A stretch of DNA of 39,435 nt. Origin: an uncultured Prevotella sp. GTDB taxonomy: Bacteria > Bacteroidota > Bacteroidia > Bacteroidales > Bacteroidaceae. The notes beneath the pieces were generated by a model. That model was not told where the DNA came from, made no database searches, and saw nothing but the letters and a program-made list of their open reading frames with translations. Within the stretch, counting starts at the first letter, position 1; every line of letters begins with the position of its first letter. The position numbers were made by a program, and so were the translations under genes. The stretch lies in NCBI GenBank assembly GCA_900768785.1, contig CAAGEG010000161.1, forward strand, positions 1 to 39,435. Reading direction: 5' to 3'. Below are positions 1 to 7,081 of the stretch, one piece after another.

Positions 1-51
1 CCATTGAAAGTTTTTTGCCTATAATATACAGCTAATCAATTAAATACATGG

Positions 52-115
52 TGTTTCAGGTCTCTTTTTGACACTTAAGCCAGAAAATTATTACGGCTGC
101 CTGAAACATGCAGCC
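52..115. other. Overlapping inverted repeats upstream of the small-protein gene
   Basis: TGTTTCAGG (52-60) is exactly complementary to CCTGAAACA (100-108). A second hairpin, GGCTGC (95-100) with GCAGCC (110-115), uses some of the same bases, so the two cannot form together. The segment lies 40-100 bases upstream of the 56-residue gene. It could be the terminator of a gene outside the window or an alternative-fold leader. Only the base complementarity is seen; the function is inferred. Confidence 0.35.
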
Positions 116-151
116 ACTTTAATCCCCGAAAAGGACGGGTAAAGATTGAAT

Positions 152-322
152 ATGGCAACAAATCCCCCAAGTGGCGATGGCCACAGAAACGGTATGGTAC
201 GCCAGAGAAGTCAAGTCTTGAATCCCCAAACTGGAATTTGGACAAAACGCGGTCCCAATGGACAGTTTATGGATGGGAAAAAAGACGGAACTCCATTCAA
301 AGGCGTAAGAAAAGAAAAGTGA
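152..322 (+). CDS. Conserved small basic protein (56 aa), function unknown
   Basis: A 56-codon frame from ATG to TGA. The product is rich in Gly, Lys, Arg, Asn and Pro, starts MATNPPSGDGHRNG, and carries RSQVLNPQTGIWTKR at residues 19-33 and FKGVRKEK at the C-terminus. I recognise this pattern (GDGHRNG..R.RSQV.NP.TG.W.KR....G.FMD.K..G..FKGVRKE) as a widespread family of roughly 50-60 residue proteins in Bacteroidetes and other bacteria. No function is known to me. There is no signal peptide or membrane segment, and the composition suggests a flexible, possibly nucleic-acid-binding protein (inference). An intrinsic terminator follows 10 bases after the stop, so it is probably a single-gene transcript. 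Confidence 0.8.
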   Translation: MATNPPSGDGHRNGMVRQRSQVLNPQTGIWTKRGPNGQFMDGKKDGTPFKGVRKEK

Positions 323-332
323 TTTTAGAACG

Positions 333-366
333 TGCCTCGCTGATGAAACTCAACGGGGCATTTTTT
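333..366 (+). terminator. Intrinsic terminator of the small-protein gene
   Basis: TGCCTCG (333-339) pairs with CGGGGCA (354-360), seven pairs including one G-T wobble, and a run of six T follows (361-366). It lies 10 bases after the TGA of the 56-residue gene. Confidence 0.75.
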
Positions 367-751
367 AATTTAAGCATAATTAACGTAAACGAAGGAATGA
401 CATTGTGCCATTTAAAATCACAACGAGACAAAGATTCTACAGCTCCATAAAATCTCATTGAAAAACAAATCTTCTATGGAATAGTCTAGGATTGTGCCGA
501 CTAAAACTTTATGTTCATCCAATCCAAATCAAGAAAATGTGGCAAGTTCGTGATTTTTTTCTGTGTTTTCTTTTGGTTATTCGGGGAGAAATTCATCACT
601 TTGTAGTGATTTTGTAACATGTTGATTATCAATGGTTATTTCCGTTTTTGCGACATGTGTGCAACATCCGGTGCTAACGCATTGATAGTCAGTTAAAGTC
701 GTTTTCGAGGAGGTGAAGTAAACTTGATAAGCAAACAATAAACAAACATAT
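367..751 (+). other. Noncoding stretch with 60-bp-spaced direct repeats, candidate small-RNA or decayed gene
   Basis: No convincing gene is visible on either strand. Two 18-bp imperfect direct repeats, TAACatgTTGATtaTCA (615-632) and TAACgcaTTGATagTCA (675-692), lie exactly 60 bp apart and match at about 12 of 18 positions. A small hairpin ATCACT-ttgt-AGTGAT spans 595-610. A strong purine motif GAGGAGGTGAAG (709-720) resembles a ribosome binding site, but only a very short frame (TTG ATA AGC AAA CAA TAA) follows it. The stretch runs into a perfect terminator hairpin, so something is probably transcribed through it rightward. Confidence 0.4.
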
Positions 752-793
752 GAAATCCGTGTAACTCATGCAGTTACACGGATTTCTTGTTTT
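752..793 (+). terminator. Orphan 15-bp perfect terminator hairpin
   Basis: GAAATCCGTGTAACT (752-766) and AGTTACACGGATTTC (772-786) form a perfect 15-bp stem with a 5-base loop, followed by a T-rich tail (TTGTTTTT). No recognisable gene ends just before it, which makes the transcript it closes unclear. Confidence 0.7.
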
Positions 794-826
794 TGATGTA
801 CACAATTATTGTAACTCTTAAAGATT

Positions 827-857
827 TTTGTTTGGATTTTAAATAATCGTACTTTGG
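827..857 (+). promoter_or_regulatory. Candidate Bacteroidetes-type promoter for the DUF4186 gene
   Basis: TTTG (827-830), a 19-bp spacer, then TACTTTGG (850-857) approximate the sigma-ABfr pattern TTTG-N19-TAnnTTTG with one mismatch in the -7 element. Transcription would start near 864, about 90 bases before the preferred ATG. Confidence 0.4.
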
Positions 858-954
858 TTGTGAAAACAAATTAACGTCCAATCTGTCATGCAATATGTTT
901 GTTGCATTATCGTTATCTAATTGTGCTCGTTTTTATCGGATATTATCGGACATA

Positions 955-1419
955 ATGGTTGAAAATATTATTATTTTGAAAAAAAAACACTCTGAAATAA
1001 TACAATTGTCTCTTTTCCCTTACGAAGATAGAAAGAAGGAAGAGCTATTGCCGGAGGCTTGTTTATCCACTCTTTTTGAGCGTTTGGCAGAGTCGAAATT
1101 CCGAAGTAGCTTTCATCTGTCTTCAAAAGATGTTGATTATATTCGTGAAAAGGGGCTTGAATTGATACGAAGCCATGCAGAGGATTTTGTTGACAAGCGT
1201 CTTGCTCCGGCAGTAATAGCTAACGAGGGTAAGCAAACACCAATGCGAGGACATCCGGTCTTTGTAGCCCAACATGCTACAGGCTGTTGTTGTAGAGGTT
1301 GTTTTAGTAAATGGCATCACATTCCTGCCGGAAGAGAACTCACAAAGCATGAACGGTTATATGCTGTAAGTGTGTTGATGACATGGATAAAGAAGGAATA
1401 CGAAAAGTCAACAACATGA
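955..1419 (+). CDS. DUF4186 family protein
   Basis: 154 residues from the ATG at 955. The conserved part spans about residues 48-146: FRSSFHLSSKDVDYIREKG, then KQTPMRGHPVFVAQHATG (93-110), then a Cys-rich CCCRGCFSKWHHIP (111-124) and a C-terminal helix. I recognise this as DUF4186, a family without a known activity. The invariant Cys/His cluster (H100, H107, C111-C113, C116, H121, H122) would suit metal binding, but that is inference. The N-terminal 45 residues look unconserved. An in-frame ATG at 895 would add 20 residues and lies closer to the predicted promoter; I prefer 955 because the extra stretch resembles no family sequence. It is monocistronic and convergent with the hydrolase gene. 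Confidence 0.8.
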   Translation: MVENIIILKKKHSEIIQLSLFPYEDRKKEELLPEACLSTLFERLAESKFRSSFHLSSKDVDYIREKGLELIRSHAEDFVDKRLAPAVIANEGKQTPMRGHPVFVAQHATGCCCRGCFSKWHHIPAGRELTKHERLYAVSVLMTWIKKEYEKSTT

Positions 1420-1477
1420 ATGTCGCTGGCAAAGATTCGTATTTTAAGGCAAAAGACCTCCTTGCGCTACATAAAAC

Positions 1478-1506
1478 AACAAAACCTCTTGTTAAGAGGC
1501 TTTGTT
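1478..1506 (-). terminator. Terminator overlapping the hydrolase stop codon
   Basis: CCTCTT (1485-1490) pairs with AAGAGG (1494-1499); after one mismatch the stem extends with ACAAA/TTTGT. Read on the minus strand it is followed by TTTTGTTGTTTT. The stem includes the stop codon of the minus-strand hydrolase. It may also serve the convergent DUF4186 gene. Confidence 0.6.
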
Positions 1507-2496
1507 TGCATTTATTCTTTTTATGAATGACATTATTTTGTCAAGATATTGTTTATCGGCAGAAGGCATAGTAAAATCTTTGCAAATGAAATGCTCGTCT
1601 CCTTCAACAACCAATGTGTCAATGTCTGTTGTGTATTTGTTGGCCTCTGATAATATTTTTTCATAGCATCCGAAAGGCACTTGAGAGTCTTTGCGACTGT
1701 GCATAAGCAATAGCGGACGATTGTTTAGGCCTCTCAATGCATATATAGGACTGTTTGTCCGAGAGTCTTTTCCAAACATTCGTCTTACGGCTTCGGCAGT
1801 CACATTATCAATCTCTGTTGCCGGTATAAATGGTAGAAAAGCCTCGCGATTAGCACTTATGAAATCTTCAAATGATGAAAAAGCCGACAAAGAGATAACA
1901 GCATCAATATCGTTATTCTCACCAATAGAACGCAGAGCAACACCACCTCCCATAGAAACTCCCATAATTATCACGGGCAAATCCTTATATTTAGCTTGGG
2001 TTTTTATGTATTCCGTAATCGCTTTAATGTCTGCCGTCTCCTCGTAAGCAATACATATACGCTTGCCGTCACTCTTTCCATGCCCGCGCAAATCGGGCAT
2101 AATAGCGGCGATGTCGTGTTTAAAAAATTCGGCAACATGACCATAAAAAGCCGTAACCGACGGGTTCTCAATGCCCGAGAGGCATATAATCACAGCTTTC
2201 GGACTTTTTGGCGAAATCTCATAAGCAAAGATGTTATATCCATCTGTCGTTTTAAGCCATAAAGAGTCGGGTGCTTGCAATCCGAAATCACGTGCGTCAT
2301 ACACCTTATTATAATTAACATGCTTATTCAACAGATAGTTCATTATTTGTAACTCCCCGTTTACCATTTCCTCCGTGTAGGTTGTCTCCTGTTGAGCAAA
2401 AGCACAAACATTGCCAAAAACCGACAAGAAGGAAACAATAAGCCATGTTCTTAATGTATGTTTCTTCAAAACCCGAAGATAATTCAATACATTCAT
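1492..2496 (-). CDS. Secreted serine alpha/beta hydrolase (S33/Hydrolase_4 type)
   Basis: 334 residues from the ATG at 2496; a start at 2547 would add 17 residues, but the shorter form gives a normal signal peptide. A basic N-terminus (LKKHTLRTW) is followed by a hydrophobic stretch ending CAFA-QQE, a likely signal peptidase I site, so export to the periplasm or beyond is expected. The hydrolase core follows. Oxyanion-region PDLRGHGKSDG and nucleophile elbow GVSMGGG (Ser about residue 181) are visible, with the acid Asp in HSRKDSQVP (about 270) and the catalytic His in GDEHF (about 302). This is the serine aminopeptidase/monoglyceride-lipase-like architecture. The substrate cannot be told from sequence. 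It stands alone between a DUF4186 gene and the restriction-modification cassette. Confidence 0.85.
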   Translation of the reverse strand: MNVLNYLRVLKKHTLRTWLIVSFLSVFGNVCAFAQQETTYTEEMVNGELQIMNYLLNKHVNYNKVYDARDFGLQAPDSLWLKTTDGYNIFAYEISPKSPKAVIICLSGIENPSVTAFYGHVAEFFKHDIAAIMPDLRGHGKSDGKRICIAYEETADIKAITEYIKTQAKYKDLPVIIMGVSMGGGVALRSIGENNDIDAVISLSAFSSFEDFISANREAFLPFIPATEIDNVTAEAVRRMFGKDSRTNSPIYALRGLNNRPLLLMHSRKDSQVPFGCYEKILSEANKYTTDIDTLVVEGDEHFICKDFTMPSADKQYLDKIMSFIKRINANKAS

Positions 2497-2631
2497 GTGT
2501 GAAAATATGATGTTCACAACTCCGTTTTTATTAAATTCTACTTTCATAACAATATATTATTCGTTAATATTGATGTTAAATACATGCGGTCTGCAACTAT
2601 GCTGCAATATTGCCGTTGATTGTTTTTCGTA

Positions 2632-3540
2632 TTAAAATAGTTCTTTCAATATCAGAGGTAAATCTTTATCAAGATTCCCGTTGTAATCAGTATAAGGAAT
2701 ACCAAACTTTTCAAATGCCAATTTAATGCGTTTGAAACCATTATTGTCTCGACATGCAACCCAACAAATGTCTCTTTCGTCACATTGATCCTTGTTTTGT
2801 TGTGAAAGAGTATCTGCAACAAGCAAATCACTATCTCTTGCAATTATCGCATCTGCACTCTCCGGGTTCCCTTGTCCCATGAGTTTTACTTCGCATTTAT
2901 ATTTATTTCCGTTATTCTTTAAGTAAAAGTCAATTTCTCTATCAACTTTCAGATTTTTGTTCTTTACAAAATGTTCTGCGTTATAATACTCTTCACTAAC
3001 ACCATATAGCTTACAAAGTGTTAGCATTAAATATTTTTCGGCACGTTTACAAACTTCATTCCATATATGTTTCTTTATAATAATCCTATTTGTTGCCAAA
3101 GTATTCAAAATAATAAGACTTTCGTTAATATTTAAATCAAAACTTATTCCATTGAATTTAGTCGTCAGCATTAAATCAATATCTGTTTCATCATTAACAA
3201 GAGTTTGTATATTGTTATATAATGATTCAAAATGTTCATTAGATGCCTCAATTACAATTTGTTCTGATTCCGAACAACACATGTTTTTAATGGTCTTTTT
3301 ATTAAGTCCGGAATTAATTGCAATATCATCAGGATGTAATGATTCATTCAAAAAATTCTTTTTAAACCATTCAATAGTTATACTTTTAGAATTTAGTTTT
3401 GCGTCAACTACTTTTTTGAAAAATTCTATTGTAAATTGTAAAAATTCAGCATTCAAAAGATTAACGATTTCAATTCTATAATCTTGTGATTTTATTACAC
3501 GACAGACAATATTTTTAATTACTTGTTCAATACATGTCAT
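2632..3540 (-). CDS. Probable type II restriction endonuclease, CfrBI-like family
   Basis: 302 residues. The C-terminal third holds a PD-(D/E)xK-type nuclease signature: REIDFYL (Asp204), then KCEVKLMGQGNPESADA (E217-x-K219), which fits the catalytic D...ExK of restriction enzymes. The segment EVKLMG.GNPESADA.IAR together with the GNLDKDLP ending matches what I recall of proteins labelled CfrBI family (the CfrBI site is CCWWGG). The N-terminal 160 residues are helical and AT-rich in codon use. It is the last gene of the cassette on the minus strand, 131 bases after the HaeIII-like nuclease. Its cognate methyltransferase is probably the second C5 enzyme of the cluster (inference). The nuclease assignment is fairly secure; the specificity is not. 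Confidence 0.68.
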   Translation of the reverse strand: MTCIEQVIKNIVCRVIKSQDYRIEIVNLLNAEFLQFTIEFFKKVVDAKLNSKSITIEWFKKNFLNESLHPDDIAINSGLNKKTIKNMCCSESEQIVIEASNEHFESLYNNIQTLVNDETDIDLMLTTKFNGISFDLNINESLIILNTLATNRIIIKKHIWNEVCKRAEKYLMLTLCKLYGVSEEYYNAEHFVKNKNLKVDREIDFYLKNNGNKYKCEVKLMGQGNPESADAIIARDSDLLVADTLSQQNKDQCDERDICWVACRDNNGFKRIKLAFEKFGIPYTDYNGNLDKDLPLILKELF

Positions 3541-3671
3541 GGCATTTTGAGTTTCATTGTTATTATAACGGAAATAATGTGATTAAAGTTTTACCTTATA
3601 TAAATAATAATTATCAGTTTAAATTAAATTGTATTGAAATTTTTGATATCCCTTTTTAAGACGCATTTTGA

Positions 3672-4628
3672 TTACCATTCAACGTTAAGATAGAAAATGT
3701 TTTCAGGCTTACTCTGCAATTGGATATCAAATTTAAGACTTGTCTCAATTCTGCTTGATGCATTGTGCAATCTCATAGAAATAGACCATCCTTTATTCAT
3801 AGTTAAAATGATTGTCGTTTTTGAATTCTCTTTGAATGTTAGTTCAATTATTCTATTAGGTAATTCAAATGGAGGCACATCAATGCGTGGCTTTTGACAA
3901 TTTGAAGAAAGATTTAGTGTTCCATATATGTTAAATGGCATAACTGTCGTGACATGGTTATTGTGATGTATCAGTTTATAATAGTCACGCCCATTACTAC
4001 CAATCAAGTATCCCACAAGTTTGGAAGTTACATTGTGGTTTTTTTGGAGTGAATTAAATTCGTCCATAAAAGCTTGAAGCAATGGTACATAAACACAATC
4101 TTCTTTGTTGGGCAAATCTGACCAGCATTTTTTTTCGTTTTTGACAATTGCAAGTTTATCAAATACTTTATTTATATTTTCAAAATACTTTTTTGAACAA
4201 GGAGTACCCAACCATTCTTTACCAAAATCTATACGAGGAGATATTCTTGAGTGCTTCAATGCTGCATGATTGTGTTTTACAGATATTCCAATTTCCCACT
4301 CAATAGAACGGCGAATTATAAGTACATCTCTAATATCACCATTTTTAGTGGCTGCAGTATCGGGTTGCAAAGTTATAGAAAGTTTGTCATTCCCGTCTTC
4401 CTCAATACGTGGTTCCATGTCCATAATGGCTGTTATTCCAGCTTTGGCAGATAACATCATTTCTGATTGTATTGAAACATCAATGCTATTATATCGTTGC
4501 CGAGCTATTGAAATACTATCATTTTCTATTATTTCAACTTCTCGTATGTTACTGACCTTTTCAATTATTGCAAGTATACAAGCATATTCATATGCTTTAC
4601 CATAAATTGATGAATTAGATGTATCCAT
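3672..4628 (-). CDS. HaeIII family type II restriction endonuclease
   Basis: 318 residues, close to HaeIII length. Matching segments I recognise are an N-terminal GKAYEYACILAI, VEIIEND, LSAKAGITAIMDMEPRIEEDGND, LQPDTAATKNGDIRDVLIIR, WEIGISVKHNHAALKHSR (residues 111-128), and later DLPNKEDCVYVPLLQAFMDE. The acidic residues of GDIRD (D98, D101), E112 and K118 of EIGISVK fit a PD-(D/E)xK catalytic site. HaeIII cuts GGCC, and the neighbouring M.HaeIII-like enzyme supports the same site here. The ATG is 10 bases downstream of the second methyltransferase's stop, so the genes are co-transcribed, methylases first, a usual safeguard against self-cleavage. Confidence 0.9.
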   Translation of the reverse strand: MDTSNSSIYGKAYEYACILAIIEKVSNIREVEIIENDSISIARQRYNSIDVSIQSEMMLSAKAGITAIMDMEPRIEEDGNDKLSITLQPDTAATKNGDIRDVLIIRRSIEWEIGISVKHNHAALKHSRISPRIDFGKEWLGTPCSKKYFENINKVFDKLAIVKNEKKCWSDLPNKEDCVYVPLLQAFMDEFNSLQKNHNVTSKLVGYLIGSNGRDYYKLIHHNNHVTTVMPFNIYGTLNLSSNCQKPRIDVPPFELPNRIIELTFKENSKTTIILTMNKGWSISMRLHNASSRIETSLKFDIQLQSKPENIFYLNVEW

Positions 4629-4638
4629 ATGAATTATA

Positions 4639-5619
4639 TTATATTGAGAAAATGAATTTTAATTGTTCCGCTAAAAAACGTGCCATTCTTGGTGGTACGG
4701 CATTACCAACCATTCTGTATCCGTCTTGTATGTTAGTATAATTAAATATAAATGAATCAGGGAATGTTTGTATTCTTGCACATTCTCTGACACTTAGTCG
4801 CCGATATAAATGTTCATATCCATTGGCAAATATTCGTTCGTTTTTATTCTTATAAATCATTTTCGGTGCTTGTGGATGTAATGGTTCATTTTTTGCTTGC
4901 GCTTGTATAGTAAAAGAAACTTCATTCCAACTCCGAACCCTATTTCGAGACATAAATTTTGCATCATAAGGACCAATATAAACATCGTGATTTGCAAGCT
5001 TGTCATTCTTTAAGACACGTTCATTTAGATATTTAGTAGGTTCTATTAAAATGTCACCTATAGCTTCTTTTAATGTAACTTTTGCGGTTCTTGTAGGATT
5101 GGGGAATAAAAAGTGTCTGCTATATTGATTTTGAATACCCATAATAAATACTCTATATCGATCTTGAGGTATTTTATAATCTGCACAATTTACCAATGCA
5201 TAGGTTACATCATAGTCTGCTTCATCCAACTTTTGAAGAAACATATTGAATGATTCAGAGTGTTTTTCTTCTAAAATGCCTTTTACATTTTCAATAAGAA
5301 AAAATTTGGGCTTTTTGTCACAAACTATTCTTATGTAATCAAGAAATAATTTTCCCCTTTCATCGTCAATACCACGTCCATTCCCGCCTTCGCTCCACGA
5401 TTGACAAGGTGGTCCGCCTATTATACCATCGCAGTTGGGAATGTCTGAATTAAGCAAATTTCTTATATCTTGTATTTCCAAGAATGTATTTTTGTGATTC
5501 AACTGATATGTACTTGACATAGTTTTGTCAATCTCATTTGCCCATATTACATCAAATCCAGCTTTCTCAAATCCGTAATCTAAACCACCACATCCGGAGA
5601 ACAAAGATACAAGTTTCAT
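4639..5619 (-). CDS. C5-cytosine DNA methyltransferase, second enzyme of the cassette
   Basis: 326 residues with all main C5-MTase motifs: motif I SLFSGCGGLDYGF (5-17, SAM binding), motif IV GGPPCQSW (catalytic Cys72), motif VI IENVKG (Glu110), motif VIII QDRYRVFIMG, and motif X VGNAVPPRMA at the C-terminus. It is clearly a paralogue of its upstream neighbour (shared FMSRNRVRSW and YLYRR/HLYRR blocks). The target-recognition segment differs: FTIQAQAKNEPLHPQAPKM here against FTVQASGRQCQLHPQAPKM there. Different specificity is therefore likely, perhaps that of the CfrBI-like nuclease (inference). It overlaps the upstream gene by one base (TAATG), implying translational coupling. Confidence 0.92.
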   Translation of the reverse strand: MKLVSLFSGCGGLDYGFEKAGFDVIWANEIDKTMSSTYQLNHKNTFLEIQDIRNLLNSDIPNCDGIIGGPPCQSWSEGGNGRGIDDERGKLFLDYIRIVCDKKPKFFLIENVKGILEEKHSESFNMFLQKLDEADYDVTYALVNCADYKIPQDRYRVFIMGIQNQYSRHFLFPNPTRTAKVTLKEAIGDILIEPTKYLNERVLKNDKLANHDVYIGPYDAKFMSRNRVRSWNEVSFTIQAQAKNEPLHPQAPKMIYKNKNERIFANGYEHLYRRLSVRECARIQTFPDSFIFNYTNIQDGYRMVGNAVPPRMARFLAEQLKFIFSI

Positions 5620-6620
5620 TAATTTATTCCTTTCTCATTCAAATATTTTTTTATTTGCAAGGCAACATGATAAGCCAATTTGACAGGGACAGCATTTCCG
5701 ATCATCTTGTAGCCGTAATTGACGTCATTATATATAAAAATAAAATCGTCAGGGAAGCTTTGTACCCTTGCAACTTCCCGTACGCTCATCCTCCTGTACA
5801 AATATTCTTTCCCTTCAACGAATTTTTGCAAGTTCTTTTCTATTTTAATCATCTTGGGTGCTTGTGGATGTAGTTGACATTGACGTCCACTCGCTTGAAC
5901 GGTAAAACCCGGTTCTTCCCAACTCCTCACTCTGTTTCGTGACATAAATATAGGAGAATATGCACCTGTAAAGTACTCATGATTTGGGATTATGCATGCT
6001 TTGCCATTGGTTTTGTTATGTGCTTTTGCCGGTATTGCATTGTCTTTCAAGTCCCATATGCATTCTTTTAACGTAGGTTTGTGCTTACAAGGATTAGGAA
6101 ATTCAAAATGATTAATATTCAAATCCTTTCTGAATCCAATAAAAAATACTCTATCTCTATCCTGCGGAACATCATAATCATTGGCATTTAATAGTTTATA
6201 CACAACATCGTAACCCGCTTCATCAAACATTTGAAGAAAATTATTAACAGCCTTTTTATGACGATAGGCAAGCATTCCCGATACATTTTCCGCTACAAAA
6301 AATAGAGGTTTCTTATCATTCAAGATTCTTATGTACTCAAAGAATAATTGTCCTCTTGCGTCCTCAATACCTTTTAAAGAGCCAGCTTCGCTCCACGATT
6401 GACAAGGTGGTCCGCCTATTATGCCTATAATATTATCTGGAAATTCTGTGCTGTTTATATTTCTAATATCACCTTCAATTAGTTTGACATCAGGAAAATT
6501 TGATTTGAATGTAGGGCATATTTTTTTATCGTATTCATTAGCGACAACAGTTCTAAACCCTGCTTTAAGAAATCCAAGGTCTAAACCACCGGCACCACTA
6601 AAAAGACTAATAATATCCAT
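5619..6620 (-). CDS. M.HaeIII-like C5-cytosine DNA methyltransferase (GGCC)
   Basis: 333 residues, against about 330 for M.HaeIII. Sequence matches from memory run nearly end to end: SLFSGAGGLDLGF (motif I, 5-17), GGPPCQSWSEAG (motif IV, Cys73), AENVSGM (motif VI, Glu111), QDRDRVFFIGFRKDLNIN (motif VIII), NKTNGKACIIPNHEYF, FMSRNRVRSW, a target-recognition region FTVQASGRQCQLHPQAP identical in key residues to M.HaeIII, and IGNAVPVKLAY (motif X). It should therefore methylate the internal cytosine of GGCC and protect DNA from the HaeIII-like nuclease. It is the first gene of the four-gene transcript, so protection would be made before the nucleases. The whole cassette is visibly richer in A+T than its neighbours, suggesting acquisition. 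Confidence 0.95.
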   Translation of the reverse strand: MDIISLFSGAGGLDLGFLKAGFRTVVANEYDKKICPTFKSNFPDVKLIEGDIRNINSTEFPDNIIGIIGGPPCQSWSEAGSLKGIEDARGQLFFEYIRILNDKKPLFFVAENVSGMLAYRHKKAVNNFLQMFDEAGYDVVYKLLNANDYDVPQDRDRVFFIGFRKDLNINHFEFPNPCKHKPTLKECIWDLKDNAIPAKAHNKTNGKACIIPNHEYFTGAYSPIFMSRNRVRSWEEPGFTVQASGRQCQLHPQAPKMIKIEKNLQKFVEGKEYLYRRMSVREVARVQSFPDDFIFIYNDVNYGYKMIGNAVPVKLAYHVALQIKKYLNEKGIN

Positions 6621-6734
6621 TTTGTTAAAAGTGCTCGTTTTATATAGTAGTATATTGGCTTAATGTATCTTTACACCACTTACTGTTTATTGTTTTTAAG
6701 TTGATCTAACCAATTAAATTTTATTTTATCATGG

Positions 6735-6742
6735 CAAAAATA
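6735..6742 (-). promoter_or_regulatory. Candidate -7 element of the restriction-modification operon
   Basis: On the minus strand this reads TATTTTTG, matching TAnnTTTG, about 115 bases upstream of the first methyltransferase ATG. No clear TTTG lies at the expected distance upstream. It is the best candidate in this gap. Confidence 0.35.
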
Positions 6743-6838
6743 CAAAATAATGATAAAATAATAAAGTGGTAGAAGAAAAATTAGTATTTAATATGAATTT
6801 TCAAATAATAAGAGATAGAAAAATCAGCGTGTTGTTTG

Positions 6839-6926
6839 TGATTTGAAAAGAGGCGTTTTACGACTCCTAAAACGCCTCTTTAGACATGCTAAAGTGGCAC
6901 TTTACGACCCCTAAAGTGCATAGTAA
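6839..6926. repeat. 22-bp-period array with hairpin-forming junctions (array 1)
   Basis: Three 22-bp units start at 6861, 6883 and 6905, with a weaker one at 6839. All carry AAA at unit positions 9-11 (TAAA in three) and most end TTTA. Around the junctions the arms extend into perfect hairpins. AAAGAGGCGTTTT (6847-6859) pairs with AAAACGCCTCTTT (6869-6881), and GCACTTT (6897-6903) pairs with AAAGTGC (6913-6919). The loops ACGACTCCT and ACGACCCCT are nearly identical while the arms differ. The framework matches the arrays at 16.9 and 32.9 kb. It lies between the divergent restriction-modification operon and the acetyltransferase gene. Confidence 0.8.
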
Positions 6927-6995
6927 GGTTTTTTAACTATTTTGATTGCTTTTTGCGACTAAAAAGGTTGCTGTTTGCATTCTTTGGGGAGGCGG

Positions 6996-7024
6996 TTGCA
7001 AATCAATATGTATGCCATTTGCAA
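6996..7024. promoter_or_regulatory. Operator-like inverted repeat upstream of the acetyltransferase promoter
   Basis: TTGCAAAT (6996-7003) and ATTTGCAA (7017-7024) form an exact 8-bp inverted repeat with a 13-bp spacer. It lies 26 bases upstream of the predicted -33 element at 7050. Binding by a dimeric regulator is possible but unproven. Confidence 0.3.
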
Positions 7025-7049
7025 GCATGAAATTAAAATTGGTTTGAAA

Positions 7050-7081
7050 TTTGTTTGAACCGACTTTTATGTTTATTTTTG
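7050..7081 (+). promoter_or_regulatory. Promoter of the acetyltransferase gene
   Basis: TTTG (7050-7053), 20 bp, then TATTTTTG (7074-7081) fits the Bacteroidetes consensus TTTG-N19/21-TAnnTTTG. The transcript would start near 7088 and have a leader of about 95 bases containing GGGGAGG (7124-7130). Confidence 0.6.

Noticed and set aside
238..450. 70-codon frame on the plus strand
   Set aside because: It overlaps the conserved 56-residue gene out of phase, crosses that gene's terminator, and its product resembles no family.
367..751. Tyrosine-integrase remnant
   Set aside because: The region reminded me of sequences near Bacteroidales integrases, but no frame encodes a recognisable piece of one; kept only as an open question.
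2497..2547. Longer start for the secreted hydrolase
   Set aside because: The extra 17 residues place charged and polar sequence before the signal peptide; the ATG at 2496 gives a normal one.
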